In this document: one piece after another, positions 42,791 through 51,298 of the stretch
Position numbering within the stretch: the first letter of the stretch is position 1
Layout: every line of letters starts with the position of its first letter
Assembly: GCF_039523795.1 (NCBI RefSeq)
Contig: NZ_BAAAFZ010000046.1
Location: forward strand, 62,001 to 126,000
DNA from: Craurococcus roseus
GTDB lineage: Bacteria; Pseudomonadota; Alphaproteobacteria; Acetobacterales; Acetobacteraceae
Direction of reading: 5' to 3'
Length of the DNA: 64,000 bases
Position numbers and translations under genes: made by a program
Notes under the pieces: model-generated
Database searches by the model: none
What the model was told of the DNA's origin: nothing
Seen by the model: only the letters and a program-made list of their open reading frames with translations

Positions 42791-43787
42791 TCGGGCGGCT
42801 GGTGCGCGCCGCCGTCCGCCGCCGGGAGGAGGCGCTGCCCGCTGCGCCTCCGCCTGCCGCGCCGCCCGTCGTTGCGGCGCCCACCGAAATGCCGCCGCTG
42901 ACGGCCCCCGAACTCCTGGCCGAGATCAACGCGGAGGTGCCGCCGGGCGTGGACTGGCGCGGCGGGGCGTTGCGCTACGTCGCGGCGGAGTTCCGTAAGC
43001 ACGGCGCCGAGGCGATGGCGCGCTACTTGCTGGCCAAGCCGCTGGCGCCGGTGCCCCCGGGCGGCCTGGGCGGCGGGCCGGCCCTGGTGGAGGACGTCGA
43101 GTACCTCCTGAACTTCGTCAACCTCGTCGCGCTGCTGGACCTCCCGGGCCGGGCGCGGGTGCTGGACGTTGCGTGCGGCAGCGGCTGGGTGTCGCACTTC
43201 CTGGCGCGCATGAACTACGACGCCCACGGCTTCGACATCTGCCCCGACATGGTGGAACTCGCCGAACGGCGCTTCCGCGAAGACCCGCTGCTCNNNNNNN
43301 NNNNNNNNNNNNNNCGCCCGCCGGCGGCCGCTTTTTCGTGCTGGACGCCGAGCGCGAGGAACTGCCCGCGGCGCTGCGCGGCACCTTCGACGCCATCGTA
43401 ATGGAGAGCTGCGTCCACCACTTCCTCGACCCCGTTTCGGCGCTCGCCCACATCGCCGCCGGGCTAAAGGAGGACGGGATCGCCGTGGTGATCGAGGGCG
43501 AGAACCGGCGCGGGCCGATCCGCCCCGAGTACCTCGCCGTAATGCGGGAATTCGACACGCTGGAGCGCCCCTACACGCGCCCGCAGATGGAGCGGATGCT
43601 GGTGCTCGCGGGGCTGCCCGCCTTCCGGTTCCTGGGCCGCGTGAACGGCTGGTTCGCCCCGGACGACCCGCGCGTGCCGCTGTTGCCGGAGATGGTGCGC
43701 GACGACGCGCGGGCGCGGAACCTCGCCGTCTGCGCCAGGACGCCGGCGGCCCTGGCGCGCGTCCTGCCCGGCCTACGGGCGGGCTGA
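42787..43787 (+). CDS. Class I SAM-dependent methyltransferase, interrupted by an assembly gap
   Basis: The first half, from GTG at 42787 (overlapping the dgoA stop), has the methyltransferase motif I RVLDVACGSGWVSHFLARMN followed by FDICPDMVELAERRF. At 43294-43314 there are 21 N. After it the protein continues in a different frame: FFVLDAEREELPAALRG, then FDAIVMESCVHHFLDPVSAL. The frame change shows that the N-run is a placeholder whose true length should be 1 modulo 3. The gene is probably intact in the organism. It may modify a sugar or lipid; the acceptor is not readable. Confidence 0.75.
43294..43314. other. Assembly gap (21 N)
   Basis: A run of unknown bases inside the methyltransferase gene, where upstream and downstream coding frames disagree. 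The flanks are GC-rich. The real distance is unknown. Confidence 0.99.
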
Positions 43788-43791
43788 ACGC

Positions 43792-45510
43792 TTACGCGCC
43801 GCCGCGGCGCCATTTCCGCTCGGCCTCGTCCCAAGCGGCCAGCGGTTGCAGGTCGGGCACCCAGGCGAGGCCCGTCTTCGCGTCGGATGAGACCGCCTCC
43901 GGCGTGACCACCGCATCGATCAGCGCCGGGCGGTTGGCGAGGGCGCGCTCGATCGCCGGCTTGAGCTGCTCCTCCGTCTCCACGCGCTCGGCGTGCATCC
44001 CGAAGGCCCGCGCCATCGCCGCGTGGTCGCTGAACTGGAGCCGCGTGCCGACCACCTTGCCGTGGGTGACGGCCTGGTCGTGGACCTCGATCTGCCAGGC
44101 GCCGTTGTTGGCGACGACGATCAGGACGGGCGCCTTGTGGCGGACGGCGGTGTCCACCTCGATGGCGTTGAAGCCGAAGGCGCCGTCGCCGGTCGCCACC
44201 ACCACCGGGCGGTCCGGGAAGGCGAGGCCCGCCGCGATCCCGTAGGGCACGCCGACGCCGATGCAGCCGAAAGGCCCCGGGTCGAGCATCGCGGGCGCGG
44301 ACAGGCCGACGCGGGCGAAGCTCAGGAAGTCGCCGCCGTCCACGACGACGATCGCGTCCGGGCCCATCGCGTCCTGGAGGGCGGCTAGCACCCGGTTCGG
44401 GTGCAGGCGGCCGTCGCCGCCGGGCGGGGCGTTCGCCATGGTTTGGCGGAGCTTGCGCGCCCGTTCCTCGTGGCTGGCGCGCAGCTTCGTCGCCCAGGCC
44501 CGGTCGAGCGCGGGCGCGCGGTTGCCGGCCGCTTCGACCAGGGCGCGGAGCGACTCGGCCGGCGAGGCGAGGACTTCGACGGCGCCGCGCCGGTTGTCGC
44601 GCAGCTCCGCCGGGATGTCGGCGAGGCGGACGAACTTGGCCCCGCCGAACACGGCGGGGGAGCCGTAGGCGAGCTGGAAGTCGAGCCGGCGCCCGACGGT
44701 CAGCACCACGTCGGCGTCGCCCATCACCGCGCCGCGCATGGCGCCGACGACGGAGGGGTGCGCGTCGGGCACGAGGCCGCGGCTCTCGCCGGTGTCGAGG
44801 TAGACGGCGCCGAGGCGGTCCAGCAGCGCGACCAGCTCGGGGCCGGCGCCGCGGGCGCCGCGCCCGGAGATCACGAGCACGCGCCGCGCCGACCACAGCA
44901 GGTCCACCGCCTCGGCGATCCGGTCCGGGTCGGGCCCCGCCGCGGGGCGCGGCTTGGGGCGCAGGTGCTCCTCGAGCTGGACCGCCTTCGGCACGACGCT
45001 GCGCAGGGTGTCGGTCGGGAAGTCGATGTAGGCCGGGCCGGGCTCGCCGCCTTCGCCCATCGCGCGGGAGATGGCCTCGTCGAGTTCCGCCAGGGCGAGG
45101 TCCGGCTCGCGCACCGTGCGGGCGTAACGGGTGATCGCCCGCACGAGCCGGGTGTGGTCGAGGTCCTGGAGGCCGCCGCGGTTCTCCTGGGCGCGCGGGC
45201 TGGTGCCGGACAGGACGAGCACGGGCGCGCGCGAGACGTGGGCGTTGGCGATGCCTGTCATGGCGTTGGTGACGCCGGGGCCGGCGGTGACGAGGGCGAC
45301 GCCGAGTTGGCCCGTCAGCTCGGCGTGGGCCTGGGCCATGTGGACGGCGGCCCGCTCGTCGCGCACGTCCACGATGCGGACGCCCTCGGCGTCGAGCCGC
45401 ATCCAGATCGGCATGATGTGGCCGCCGCAGAGCGCGAAAACGCGCTCGACGCCGCGCCGCTTCAGCGAGCGCGCCACCAGGCCGGCGACGCTGTCGGGGT
45501 CTGTTTTCAA
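43792..45510 (-). CDS. Thiamine-diphosphate-dependent enzyme, acetolactate synthase-like
   Basis: A 572-residue ThDP enzyme of the acetolactate synthase / benzoylformate decarboxylase superfamily. The N-terminal domain has GVERVFALCGGHIMPIWMRL and VRDERAAVHMAQAHAELTGQ, whose Glu would activate ThDP. A middle domain follows, and the C-terminal ThDP site has ATGDGAFGFNAIEVD and, 26 residues on, NNGAWQIE. LVTAGPGVTNAMTGIANAH is also present. Length is right. No regulatory subunit or ilv genes flank it, so a role in valine synthesis is doubtful; an acyl-CoA or keto-acid lyase function is possible. A permease of the AEC family is next on the same strand. Confidence 0.85.
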   Translation of the reverse strand: MKTDPDSVAGLVARSLKRRGVERVFALCGGHIMPIWMRLDAEGVRIVDVRDERAAVHMAQAHAELTGQLGVALVTAGPGVTNAMTGIANAHVSRAPVLVLSGTSPRAQENRGGLQDLDHTRLVRAITRYARTVREPDLALAELDEAISRAMGEGGEPGPAYIDFPTDTLRSVVPKAVQLEEHLRPKPRPAAGPDPDRIAEAVDLLWSARRVLVISGRGARGAGPELVALLDRLGAVYLDTGESRGLVPDAHPSVVGAMRGAVMGDADVVLTVGRRLDFQLAYGSPAVFGGAKFVRLADIPAELRDNRRGAVEVLASPAESLRALVEAAGNRAPALDRAWATKLRASHEERARKLRQTMANAPPGGDGRLHPNRVLAALQDAMGPDAIVVVDGGDFLSFARVGLSAPAMLDPGPFGCIGVGVPYGIAAGLAFPDRPVVVATGDGAFGFNAIEVDTAVRHKAPVLIVVANNGAWQIEVHDQAVTHGKVVGTRLQFSDHAAMARAFGMHAERVETEEQLKPAIERALANRPALIDAVVTPEAVSSDAKTGLAWVPDLQPLAAWDEAERKWRRGGA

Positions 45511-45534
45511 GGTCCGGTCACCTCCGTGTCCGGC

Positions 45535-46467
45535 TCATCCGAGCCATGCTACGAGGAAAGAGACGGTCACGATCGAGATCAGGTGGGACGCCAGGATGGC
45601 GCCCGAGGTCACGCCCGTCTTGAGGCCGTAGAGCTTGGCGATGGTGAACGGGCCGGACCCGATCGGCAACGCGCTGAGGAGCACCGCCGGGTACGACCAC
45701 GCGGGCGGCACGGCGAACACGTGGACCGCCAAGAGGGCCGTGACGGCGGGTTGGAACAGCAGCTTCAACCCGATCAGCACGCCGATCGTGGGGGCGTCGC
45801 TGGCCACCACGCCCTCTTGCGCGAGGAACAGGCCGATGCAGACCAGGGCGCACGGCGAAGCGGCGCCGGCGAGCAAGTCGGCGAAGCGGTCGACCGGGGC
45901 CGGCAGGGGCGGCCCGGCCAAGGCCACCGCGAGCCCGGCCAGCGGCGCCAGGAACAGCGGGTTGCGCAGCAGCGAGAACGAAATCCTGCCCGCCGCGCGG
46001 CCGAAGCCGGAGCCGCCGCGCAGATCGGCCTCGATGAGGGCGACGGCGAACAGGAACAGCGCGCAGGCCGTGAACAAGGAGGCGACGACGGCCGCGGGCA
46101 GGCTGTCCGGCCCGAAGACCAGGAGGCACAGCGGGATGCCCATGAAGCCGACGTTGCCGTAGGAGGCGTCCAGCCCTTCGATGCCCGCCTGCGCCACCCT
46201 CCGCCCGCGCCACCGGCTGAGGGCGAAGCCGAGCGCGAAGGTCGCGGCGATCCCGCCGCCGAACGCGAGCGAGAAGCCGGTTTGGCCGGCCTGCCCGGGC
46301 TCGATCTTCGCCATCGCCAGGAACATCAGCGCCGGGAGCGCCAGGTACACCGCGAAGCGGTTCAGGATGTCGGTGGCGGCGCGCGAGAACACCCCGAAGC
46401 GGCCGCAGAGGTACCCGGTGAGGATGAGCCCGAACAGCGGCAAGACGGCGTTCAGGACCGCTTGCAT
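45535..46467 (-). CDS. AEC family transporter (auxin efflux carrier-like)
   Basis: A 310-residue inner-membrane protein with about ten hydrophobic helices in two five-helix halves. Family features: VLPLFGLILTGYLCGRFGVF at the start, FAVYLALPALMFLAMAKIEP, the central YGNVGFMGIPLCLLVFG and the second-half LLAGAASPCALVCIGLFLA. Bacterial members carry malonate, malate or other organic acids. It lies immediately upstream of the acetolactate synthase-like gene (24 bases apart), so it may bring in that enzyme's substrate. That link is inferred from position only. Confidence 0.88.
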   Translation of the reverse strand: MQAVLNAVLPLFGLILTGYLCGRFGVFSRAATDILNRFAVYLALPALMFLAMAKIEPGQAGQTGFSLAFGGGIAATFALGFALSRWRGRRVAQAGIEGLDASYGNVGFMGIPLCLLVFGPDSLPAAVVASLFTACALFLFAVALIEADLRGGSGFGRAAGRISFSLLRNPLFLAPLAGLAVALAGPPLPAPVDRFADLLAGAASPCALVCIGLFLAQEGVVASDAPTIGVLIGLKLLFQPAVTALLAVHVFAVPPAWSYPAVLLSALPIGSGPFTIAKLYGLKTGVTSGAILASHLISIVTVSFLVAWLG

Positions 46468-46558
46468 GGGCTCGCCCGGCCTCGGACGCCACGGCCACCG
46501 GCCAGCGCGGGACGGCGGCGCCGGCGGCGGCGGGCGCGGCCACGGCGCCGGGCCCGCC

Positions 46559-48148
46559 TCACGCGCCGCCCCCGCCCGGCGCCACGGTCCCGGCCGCCCC
46601 CGCGAGGCGCGCTTTGAGGGCCCGGTGGAGCACCTTGCCCAACGCGTTGCGCGGGATCTCGTCGTCGCGCACGAAGGAGCAGGAGCGCGGGCGCTTGTAG
46701 CCGGCGAGGCGGTCCCGGCCCCATTCCAGCAGGCCGGCCTCGTCCAGCGCGGCGCCGTCCCTCAGGACGACGACGGCGTGGACGCGCTCGCCCCATTTCG
46801 GGTCGGGCAAGCCGACCACGGCCACTTCCTTTACCGCCGGGTGGGCTGCGAGGGCCGTTTCCACCTCCGACGGGTAGACGTTCTCGCCGCCGGAGATGAC
46901 CATGTTGCTCTTGCGGTCGACGAGGTGGATGTACCCGTCCTCGTCGCGGCGGGCCATGTCGCCGACCGAGCAATACTCGCCCCGGAACGCCTCCCTGGTC
47001 TTCTCCGGCAGCCTCCAGTAACCGTCGAACAGGTAAGGGGTGGAGGCGTAGAGTTCGCCGGGCTCGCCGTCCGGGACTTCCTGCCCGGCCTCGTCCAAGA
47101 GCTTGATCGGCGCCGAACCGACGCATTCCCGCCCGACCGAACCGAGCTTCGTGAACTGCTCATGCGGGTGGAGCATGGTGGCCCAGCCGAGCTCGGTCGC
47201 GCCGTAGAGTTCGAACAGGCCGGAACTCCGGAACATCTCCATCACGGCGCGTTTGGTTTCGGGCCGCGCGGGGGCAGAGGAGATCATGAGCTTGGTGACG
47301 CGGCCGAGGTCGTGGCGCGTGCGGACGGCTCCGGGCAGGTCGAGCATCGTGGCGTAGTGGGTCGGCACGAGGGAGGTGAAGGTGGAGCCGCCTTCGGCGA
47401 GCGTCCGGACGCAGTGCTCGGGGTCGAAGCTCTTGCGCGAGTAGATCGCCGTCTCGCCGCCGCAGTAGCCGAAAGCGCCGAAGAAGTTGAGCGAGTTCGC
47501 GTGGCACATCGGCATCACGAGCAAGGCCCCGTCGCGCCGGTGGATGCCGAGTTCGATCTCGGTGACGAGGGACAACAGGGCGGCGCCCTTGTGGTTGCGG
47601 ATGGCGCCCTTGGGGTTGCCCGTCGTGCCCGAGGTGTACATCAGCGTCCACGGGTCCGTGGCCGCGACCGGCACGCCGGGCTCGCGGTCGCTCGCAGCGG
47701 AGAGTAGGTCTTCGTAAGCGCGGAAGCCGGCCGGGCACGGGCGCTCGCCGAAGTGGACCAGGTTCGCGGCCCGGATGGACAAGCCGGCGTGGATCTCCTC
47801 GACGACGCCCGCGAATTCGTCCTGGACGATGAGGGCCGAGGCGCCCGAGTCCTCCACGATGTAGAGGACCTCCGGGCCGAGGAGGCGGAAGTTGATGGGC
47901 ACGGCGACCAGGCCGGCCTTGGCGGTCGCGGCGTAGATCTCCGCCCATTCCAAGCGGTTGTAGGCGAGGACCGCCACGCGGTCGCCTTTCGCCAAGCCCA
48001 GGCCGAGCAGGGCGTTGGCGAGGCGGCACGCCCTTCCGTTCCATTGCGAGAAGGTCGTGGCGCGTTCCAGGTCCCGCGCGCCCGTCCGGCCGCCGTGTAG
48101 GCGCGCGTGGGCCGCGAGCATCTGCCCGAAGGTCAACAATTCCCCCAT
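46559..48148 (-). CDS. AMP-forming acyl-CoA synthetase/ligase
   Basis: A 529-residue ANL superfamily enzyme. Motif A3 is LMYTSGTTGNPKG (169-181), then ELYGATELGWATMLHP (A5), YCSVGDMARRDEDGYIHLVD (A7), RKSNMVISGGENVYPSEVET (A8), and the catalytic Lys in PRNALGKVLHRAL near the C-terminus. It activates a carboxylic acid as adenylate and joins it to CoA; the substrate (medium/long-chain fatty, crotonobetaine-like or aromatic acid) is not readable. GGAGGAGGCGGGA precedes the ATG at 48148. It precedes the AEC carrier on the same strand and may form a unit with the ThDP enzyme, as both handle acyl compounds. Confidence 0.9.
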   Translation of the reverse strand: MGELLTFGQMLAAHARLHGGRTGARDLERATTFSQWNGRACRLANALLGLGLAKGDRVAVLAYNRLEWAEIYAATAKAGLVAVPINFRLLGPEVLYIVEDSGASALIVQDEFAGVVEEIHAGLSIRAANLVHFGERPCPAGFRAYEDLLSAASDREPGVPVAATDPWTLMYTSGTTGNPKGAIRNHKGAALLSLVTEIELGIHRRDGALLVMPMCHANSLNFFGAFGYCGGETAIYSRKSFDPEHCVRTLAEGGSTFTSLVPTHYATMLDLPGAVRTRHDLGRVTKLMISSAPARPETKRAVMEMFRSSGLFELYGATELGWATMLHPHEQFTKLGSVGRECVGSAPIKLLDEAGQEVPDGEPGELYASTPYLFDGYWRLPEKTREAFRGEYCSVGDMARRDEDGYIHLVDRKSNMVISGGENVYPSEVETALAAHPAVKEVAVVGLPDPKWGERVHAVVVLRDGAALDEAGLLEWGRDRLAGYKRPRSCSFVRDDEIPRNALGKVLHRALKARLAGAAGTVAPGGGGA

Positions 48149-48418
48149 TCCCGCCTCCTCCCGCAAACCGCGCGCGGCCCGTCCGCTCCGGCGTCCGCGC
48201 GGCCCTAATCGACACGCCCTGGTGCGATGTGTCCACCGGGTGGCTGGGGCGGCCGGGGCCGCGGGGCTCCTATCGCCGCCGCGTGGCCGCGCCCGGCGGC
48301 CTCAACAAACCGCAAGGCCGGCGATTCGGGCGCGGCGCGGGACCGCCGGCGCTTGAAACGGTTCGCGTCCGCCTCGATAACGGTCGCAGCCGCCAGAGCC
48401 CTTGAGGAACGTCCCGCC

Positions 48419-49474
48419 ATGCCGATCGACCGCCGCCGCCGCGCGCTCGCCCTGGGCGCGCTTTCCGCGCCCGCCTTGCTGCTCCGCGCCGCGCCGGCCC
48501 GCGCGCAGGAGACGACGCTCAGGCTGCACCACTTCCTGCCGGCGGTGAGCAACGTCCACCGCTTCTTCCTCCAGCCCTGGGCGCAGAAGGTGCAAAGCGA
48601 GAGCGGGGGCAAGCTCCGCATCCAGATCTTCCCCGCCATGCAGCTCGGCGGTGCGCCGCCGCAACTCTTCGACCAGGCGCGGGACGGGGTGGCGGACATC
48701 ATTTGGACCCTGCCTGGCAACACGCCGGGCCGCTTCCCGCGCATCGAGGTGTTCGAGCTGCCCTTCGTGGCGCACAAGAAGGCGATCGTGAACTGCAAGG
48801 CGGTGCAGGAGTTCGCGGGCAAGCACCTGCGTGAGGAGTTCAAGGAGGTCCACCCGCTATGCGTCTGGGCGCACGGCGAGGGGCTCATCCACGCGCGCAA
48901 GGAGGTCCGCACCATGGACGACCTGCGCGGCCTCAAGCTGCGCTTCCCTTCGCGCCTGAACGGCGAAGCGCTGCGGGCGCTCGGCGCGGCGCCGGTGGGG
49001 ATGCCGGTGCCGCAGGTCCCCGAGGCGGTGAGCCAAGGCGTGATCGACGGCGCGGTGGTGCCCTGGGAGGTGGTGCCGTCGCTGCGCCTGCACGAGATGC
49101 TCAAGTTCCACACGGAGGTCCCGGGCAGCCCCACGCTCTACACGACCACCTTCATCCTGGCGATGAACAAGGCGAAGTACGAAGGGCTGCCGGACGACGC
49201 GCGCAAGGTGCTGGACGCGAACAGCGGCATGGTGGCCGCGGAGATGGCGGCGAAGCCCTGGGACGAGCAGGGGCCGGTCGTGGAGCAGATGGCGAAGCGG
49301 CGGGGGAACCAGGTCACCGTCATCACCGAGGAGGAAAAGGCGCGCTGGGTGCGGGCCACGCAGCCGGTGGTCGAGCAGTGGCAGGCGGGCACGCGCGAGC
49401 GCGGCTTCGACGGCTCGGCGCTGCTCGCGGAGGCGCGGGCGCTGGTGGCGAAGCACGGCCAGGGCTTTTCCTGA
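48419..49474 (+). CDS. TRAP transporter substrate-binding protein (DctP family)
   Basis: A 351-residue periplasmic receptor with an RR-type signal (DRRRRALALGALSAPALLLR, then RAQETTL). The mature part opens TLRLHHFLPAVSNVHRFFLQ and carries ARDGVADIIWTLPGNTPGRF, MDDLRGLKLRFPS with the conserved Arg that binds the ligand carboxylate, and QVPEAVSQGVIDGAVVPWEV. It would deliver a carboxylate to the DctQM permease encoded next. The ATG at 48419 is the only sensible start. The divergent ligase gene suggests the ligand might be the acid that it activates. Confidence 0.92.
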   Translation: MPIDRRRRALALGALSAPALLLRAAPARAQETTLRLHHFLPAVSNVHRFFLQPWAQKVQSESGGKLRIQIFPAMQLGGAPPQLFDQARDGVADIIWTLPGNTPGRFPRIEVFELPFVAHKKAIVNCKAVQEFAGKHLREEFKEVHPLCVWAHGEGLIHARKEVRTMDDLRGLKLRFPSRLNGEALRALGAAPVGMPVPQVPEAVSQGVIDGAVVPWEVVPSLRLHEMLKFHTEVPGSPTLYTTTFILAMNKAKYEGLPDDARKVLDANSGMVAAEMAAKPWDEQGPVVEQMAKRRGNQVTVITEEEKARWVRATQPVVEQWQAGTRERGFDGSALLAEARALVAKHGQGFS

Positions 49475-49478
49475 GCGC

Positions 49479-49973
49479 GTGGCCGAGGGGCATTCCCGGC
49501 CGCGCGGCTGGACGGATCGGCTCGGCGGCGTCCTCGCCCTCGCCGGCGGGGCGGTGCTGCTCGGCGTCGCCCTGCTCACCTGCTGGAGCGTCGTGCAGCG
49601 CTGGTTGACGTCGCGGCCGGTGCCGGGCGACTTCGAGCTGGTCTCGCTCGGCTCCGGCGTGGCGGTGCTCGGCTTCCTGGCCTGGGGCACGGCGCGGCGC
49701 GCTTCCATCGTGGTGGACACCTTCACCGGCTGGCTGCCGCGGCGAGCGGCGGGCGCCCTGGACGCGTTCTGGATGCTTGTGTGGGCCGCCGCGGCCGCGC
49801 TGCTGGCGGAGCGGCTTTTCCAAGGCGCGCGCGAAACGCTCCGCAGCGGCACGACGACCATGGTGCTCGGCTTCCCGACGTGGTGGGCGGTGGGCTTCGG
49901 GGCCCTCGCCTTCGCGGCCGTGGCGCTGGCGGCGCTGGCCTGGGTGCCGCGGCTGGGCCGGGGCGAAGGGTGA
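49479..49973 (+). CDS. TRAP transporter small permease (DctQ family)
   Basis: A 164-residue protein with four hydrophobic segments: LGGVLALAGGAVLLGVALLT, SLGSGVAVLGFLAWG, ALDAFWMLVWAAAAALLAE and VGFGALAFAAVALAALAWV. VPGDFELVSLGSGVAVLGFL and the ARRASIVVDTFTGW stretch are typical of DctQ. It stabilises the large subunit. It starts with GTG four bases after the dctP stop and its own stop shares bases with the next ATG (TGATG), so all three subunits are translated together. Confidence 0.9.
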   Translation: MAEGHSRPRGWTDRLGGVLALAGGAVLLGVALLTCWSVVQRWLTSRPVPGDFELVSLGSGVAVLGFLAWGTARRASIVVDTFTGWLPRRAAGALDAFWMLVWAAAAALLAERLFQGARETLRSGTTTMVLGFPTWWAVGFGALAFAAVALAALAWVPRLGRGEG

Positions 49974-51298
49974 TGCCGCCGGAATTCGCAACCGCCGGCA
50001 TCGGCTTCGCCGCGCTGCTCCTCCTGATCGCGCTGCGGGCGCCGGTGGGCCTTGCCATGCTGCTGGTGGGCGCGGGCGGCTACCTTTGGATCGTCGACGC
50101 CGGGGTGCTGCTGAACTACCTCAAGACCACGCCCTACCACCTCTTCGCCAACTACACGCTCTCCGTCATCCCCCTGTTCATCCTCATGGGCGCGCTGGCG
50201 GAACGCGGCGGGCTGGCGCGCGACCTGTTCGACGCGGCGAACGCGCTGTTCGGGCGGAGGCCCGGCGGCATGGCGATGGGGGTGATCGGCGCCTCGGCCT
50301 GCTTCGGCGCGGTGTGCGGCAGCTCCGTCGCCACCACCGCCACCATCGGCCGCGCGGCGCTGCCGGAGCTCAAGCGCTTCGGCTACGACCCCGGGCTGGC
50401 GACCGGCACGGTGGCGGTGGGCGGGACGCTCGGCATCCTGATCCCGCCCTCCGTGATCCTGGTGGTGTATGCCATCAGCACGGAGCAGAACATCGCCAAG
50501 CTGTTCATGGCGGCGCTGGTGCCGGGGCTGTTGGCGACCCTGTTCTACGTGCTCACCATAGCCGTCCTGACGCGGCTGCGCCCCGCCCTGGCGCCGCCGG
50601 GCGGCGGGGTCGACGCGACCGAGCGGCGGCGCGTGCTGCTGAACGTGATCCCGGTGCTGCTGATCGCCGTGGTGGTGATCGGCGGCATCTACGGCGGCGT
50701 GTTCACGCCCACGGAGAGCGCCGCCATAGGCTGCGTGTCCACCCTGACGGTCGGGCTGGCGCGCCGCACCTTGAACGGCGCCGACGTCCGGGCGGCGCTG
50801 TTCGCCACCGCCGAGACCACGGCGATGATCTTCGTCATCCTGCTCGGCGCCGAGGTGTTCAACGCCTTCCTGGCGCTCAGCCAAGCGCCGGACCTGCTGG
50901 CGCTGTGGATCTCGGAGCAGGATTTCCCGCCCTACGGCGTGCTGGCGCTGCTGCTGTTCGCCTACATCGTGCTCGGCGCGGTGATGGACGAATTGGCGAT
51001 GATCCTGCTGACCCTGCCGGTGTTCTTCCCGGTGGTAACGGCGCTGGACTTCGGCCTCGCCAGCGCGGAGGAGACGGCGATCTGGTTCGGCGTGCTGGTG
51101 CTGGTGGTGGTGGGCATCGGGCTGACGGCGCCGCCGATCGGGCTGAACGTGTTCGTCGTCTCGTCGCTGGCGCGGGACGTGCCGATCGCGCGCACCTACC
51201 GCGGCGTGCTGCCGTTCCTGGCGACGGACCTACTGCGGCTGGCGTTGCTGGTGACCTTCCCGGCGCTGAGCCTCTGGCTGGTGCGGGCGCTGACCTAG
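49973..51298 (+). CDS. TRAP transporter large permease (DctM family)
   Basis: A 441-residue membrane protein with about twelve helices. DctM marks: SVIPLFILMGALAERGGLAR, GASACFGAVCGSSVATTATI, ATGTVAVGGTLGILIPPSVI and later GGVFTPTESAAIG. In the C-terminal half VLVLVVVGIGLTAPPIGLNV is intact. It moves the substrate with a cation gradient. It completes a dctPQM operon. Its stop codon overlaps by four bases the end of the converging ThDP gene (51295-51298). Confidence 0.93.
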   Translation: MPPEFATAGIGFAALLLLIALRAPVGLAMLLVGAGGYLWIVDAGVLLNYLKTTPYHLFANYTLSVIPLFILMGALAERGGLARDLFDAANALFGRRPGGMAMGVIGASACFGAVCGSSVATTATIGRAALPELKRFGYDPGLATGTVAVGGTLGILIPPSVILVVYAISTEQNIAKLFMAALVPGLLATLFYVLTIAVLTRLRPALAPPGGGVDATERRRVLLNVIPVLLIAVVVIGGIYGGVFTPTESAAIGCVSTLTVGLARRTLNGADVRAALFATAETTAMIFVILLGAEVFNAFLALSQAPDLLALWISEQDFPPYGVLALLLFAYIVLGAVMDELAMILLTLPVFFPVVTALDFGLASAEETAIWFGVLVLVVVGIGLTAPPIGLNVFVVSSLARDVPIARTYRGVLPFLATDLLRLALLVTFPALSLWLVRALT

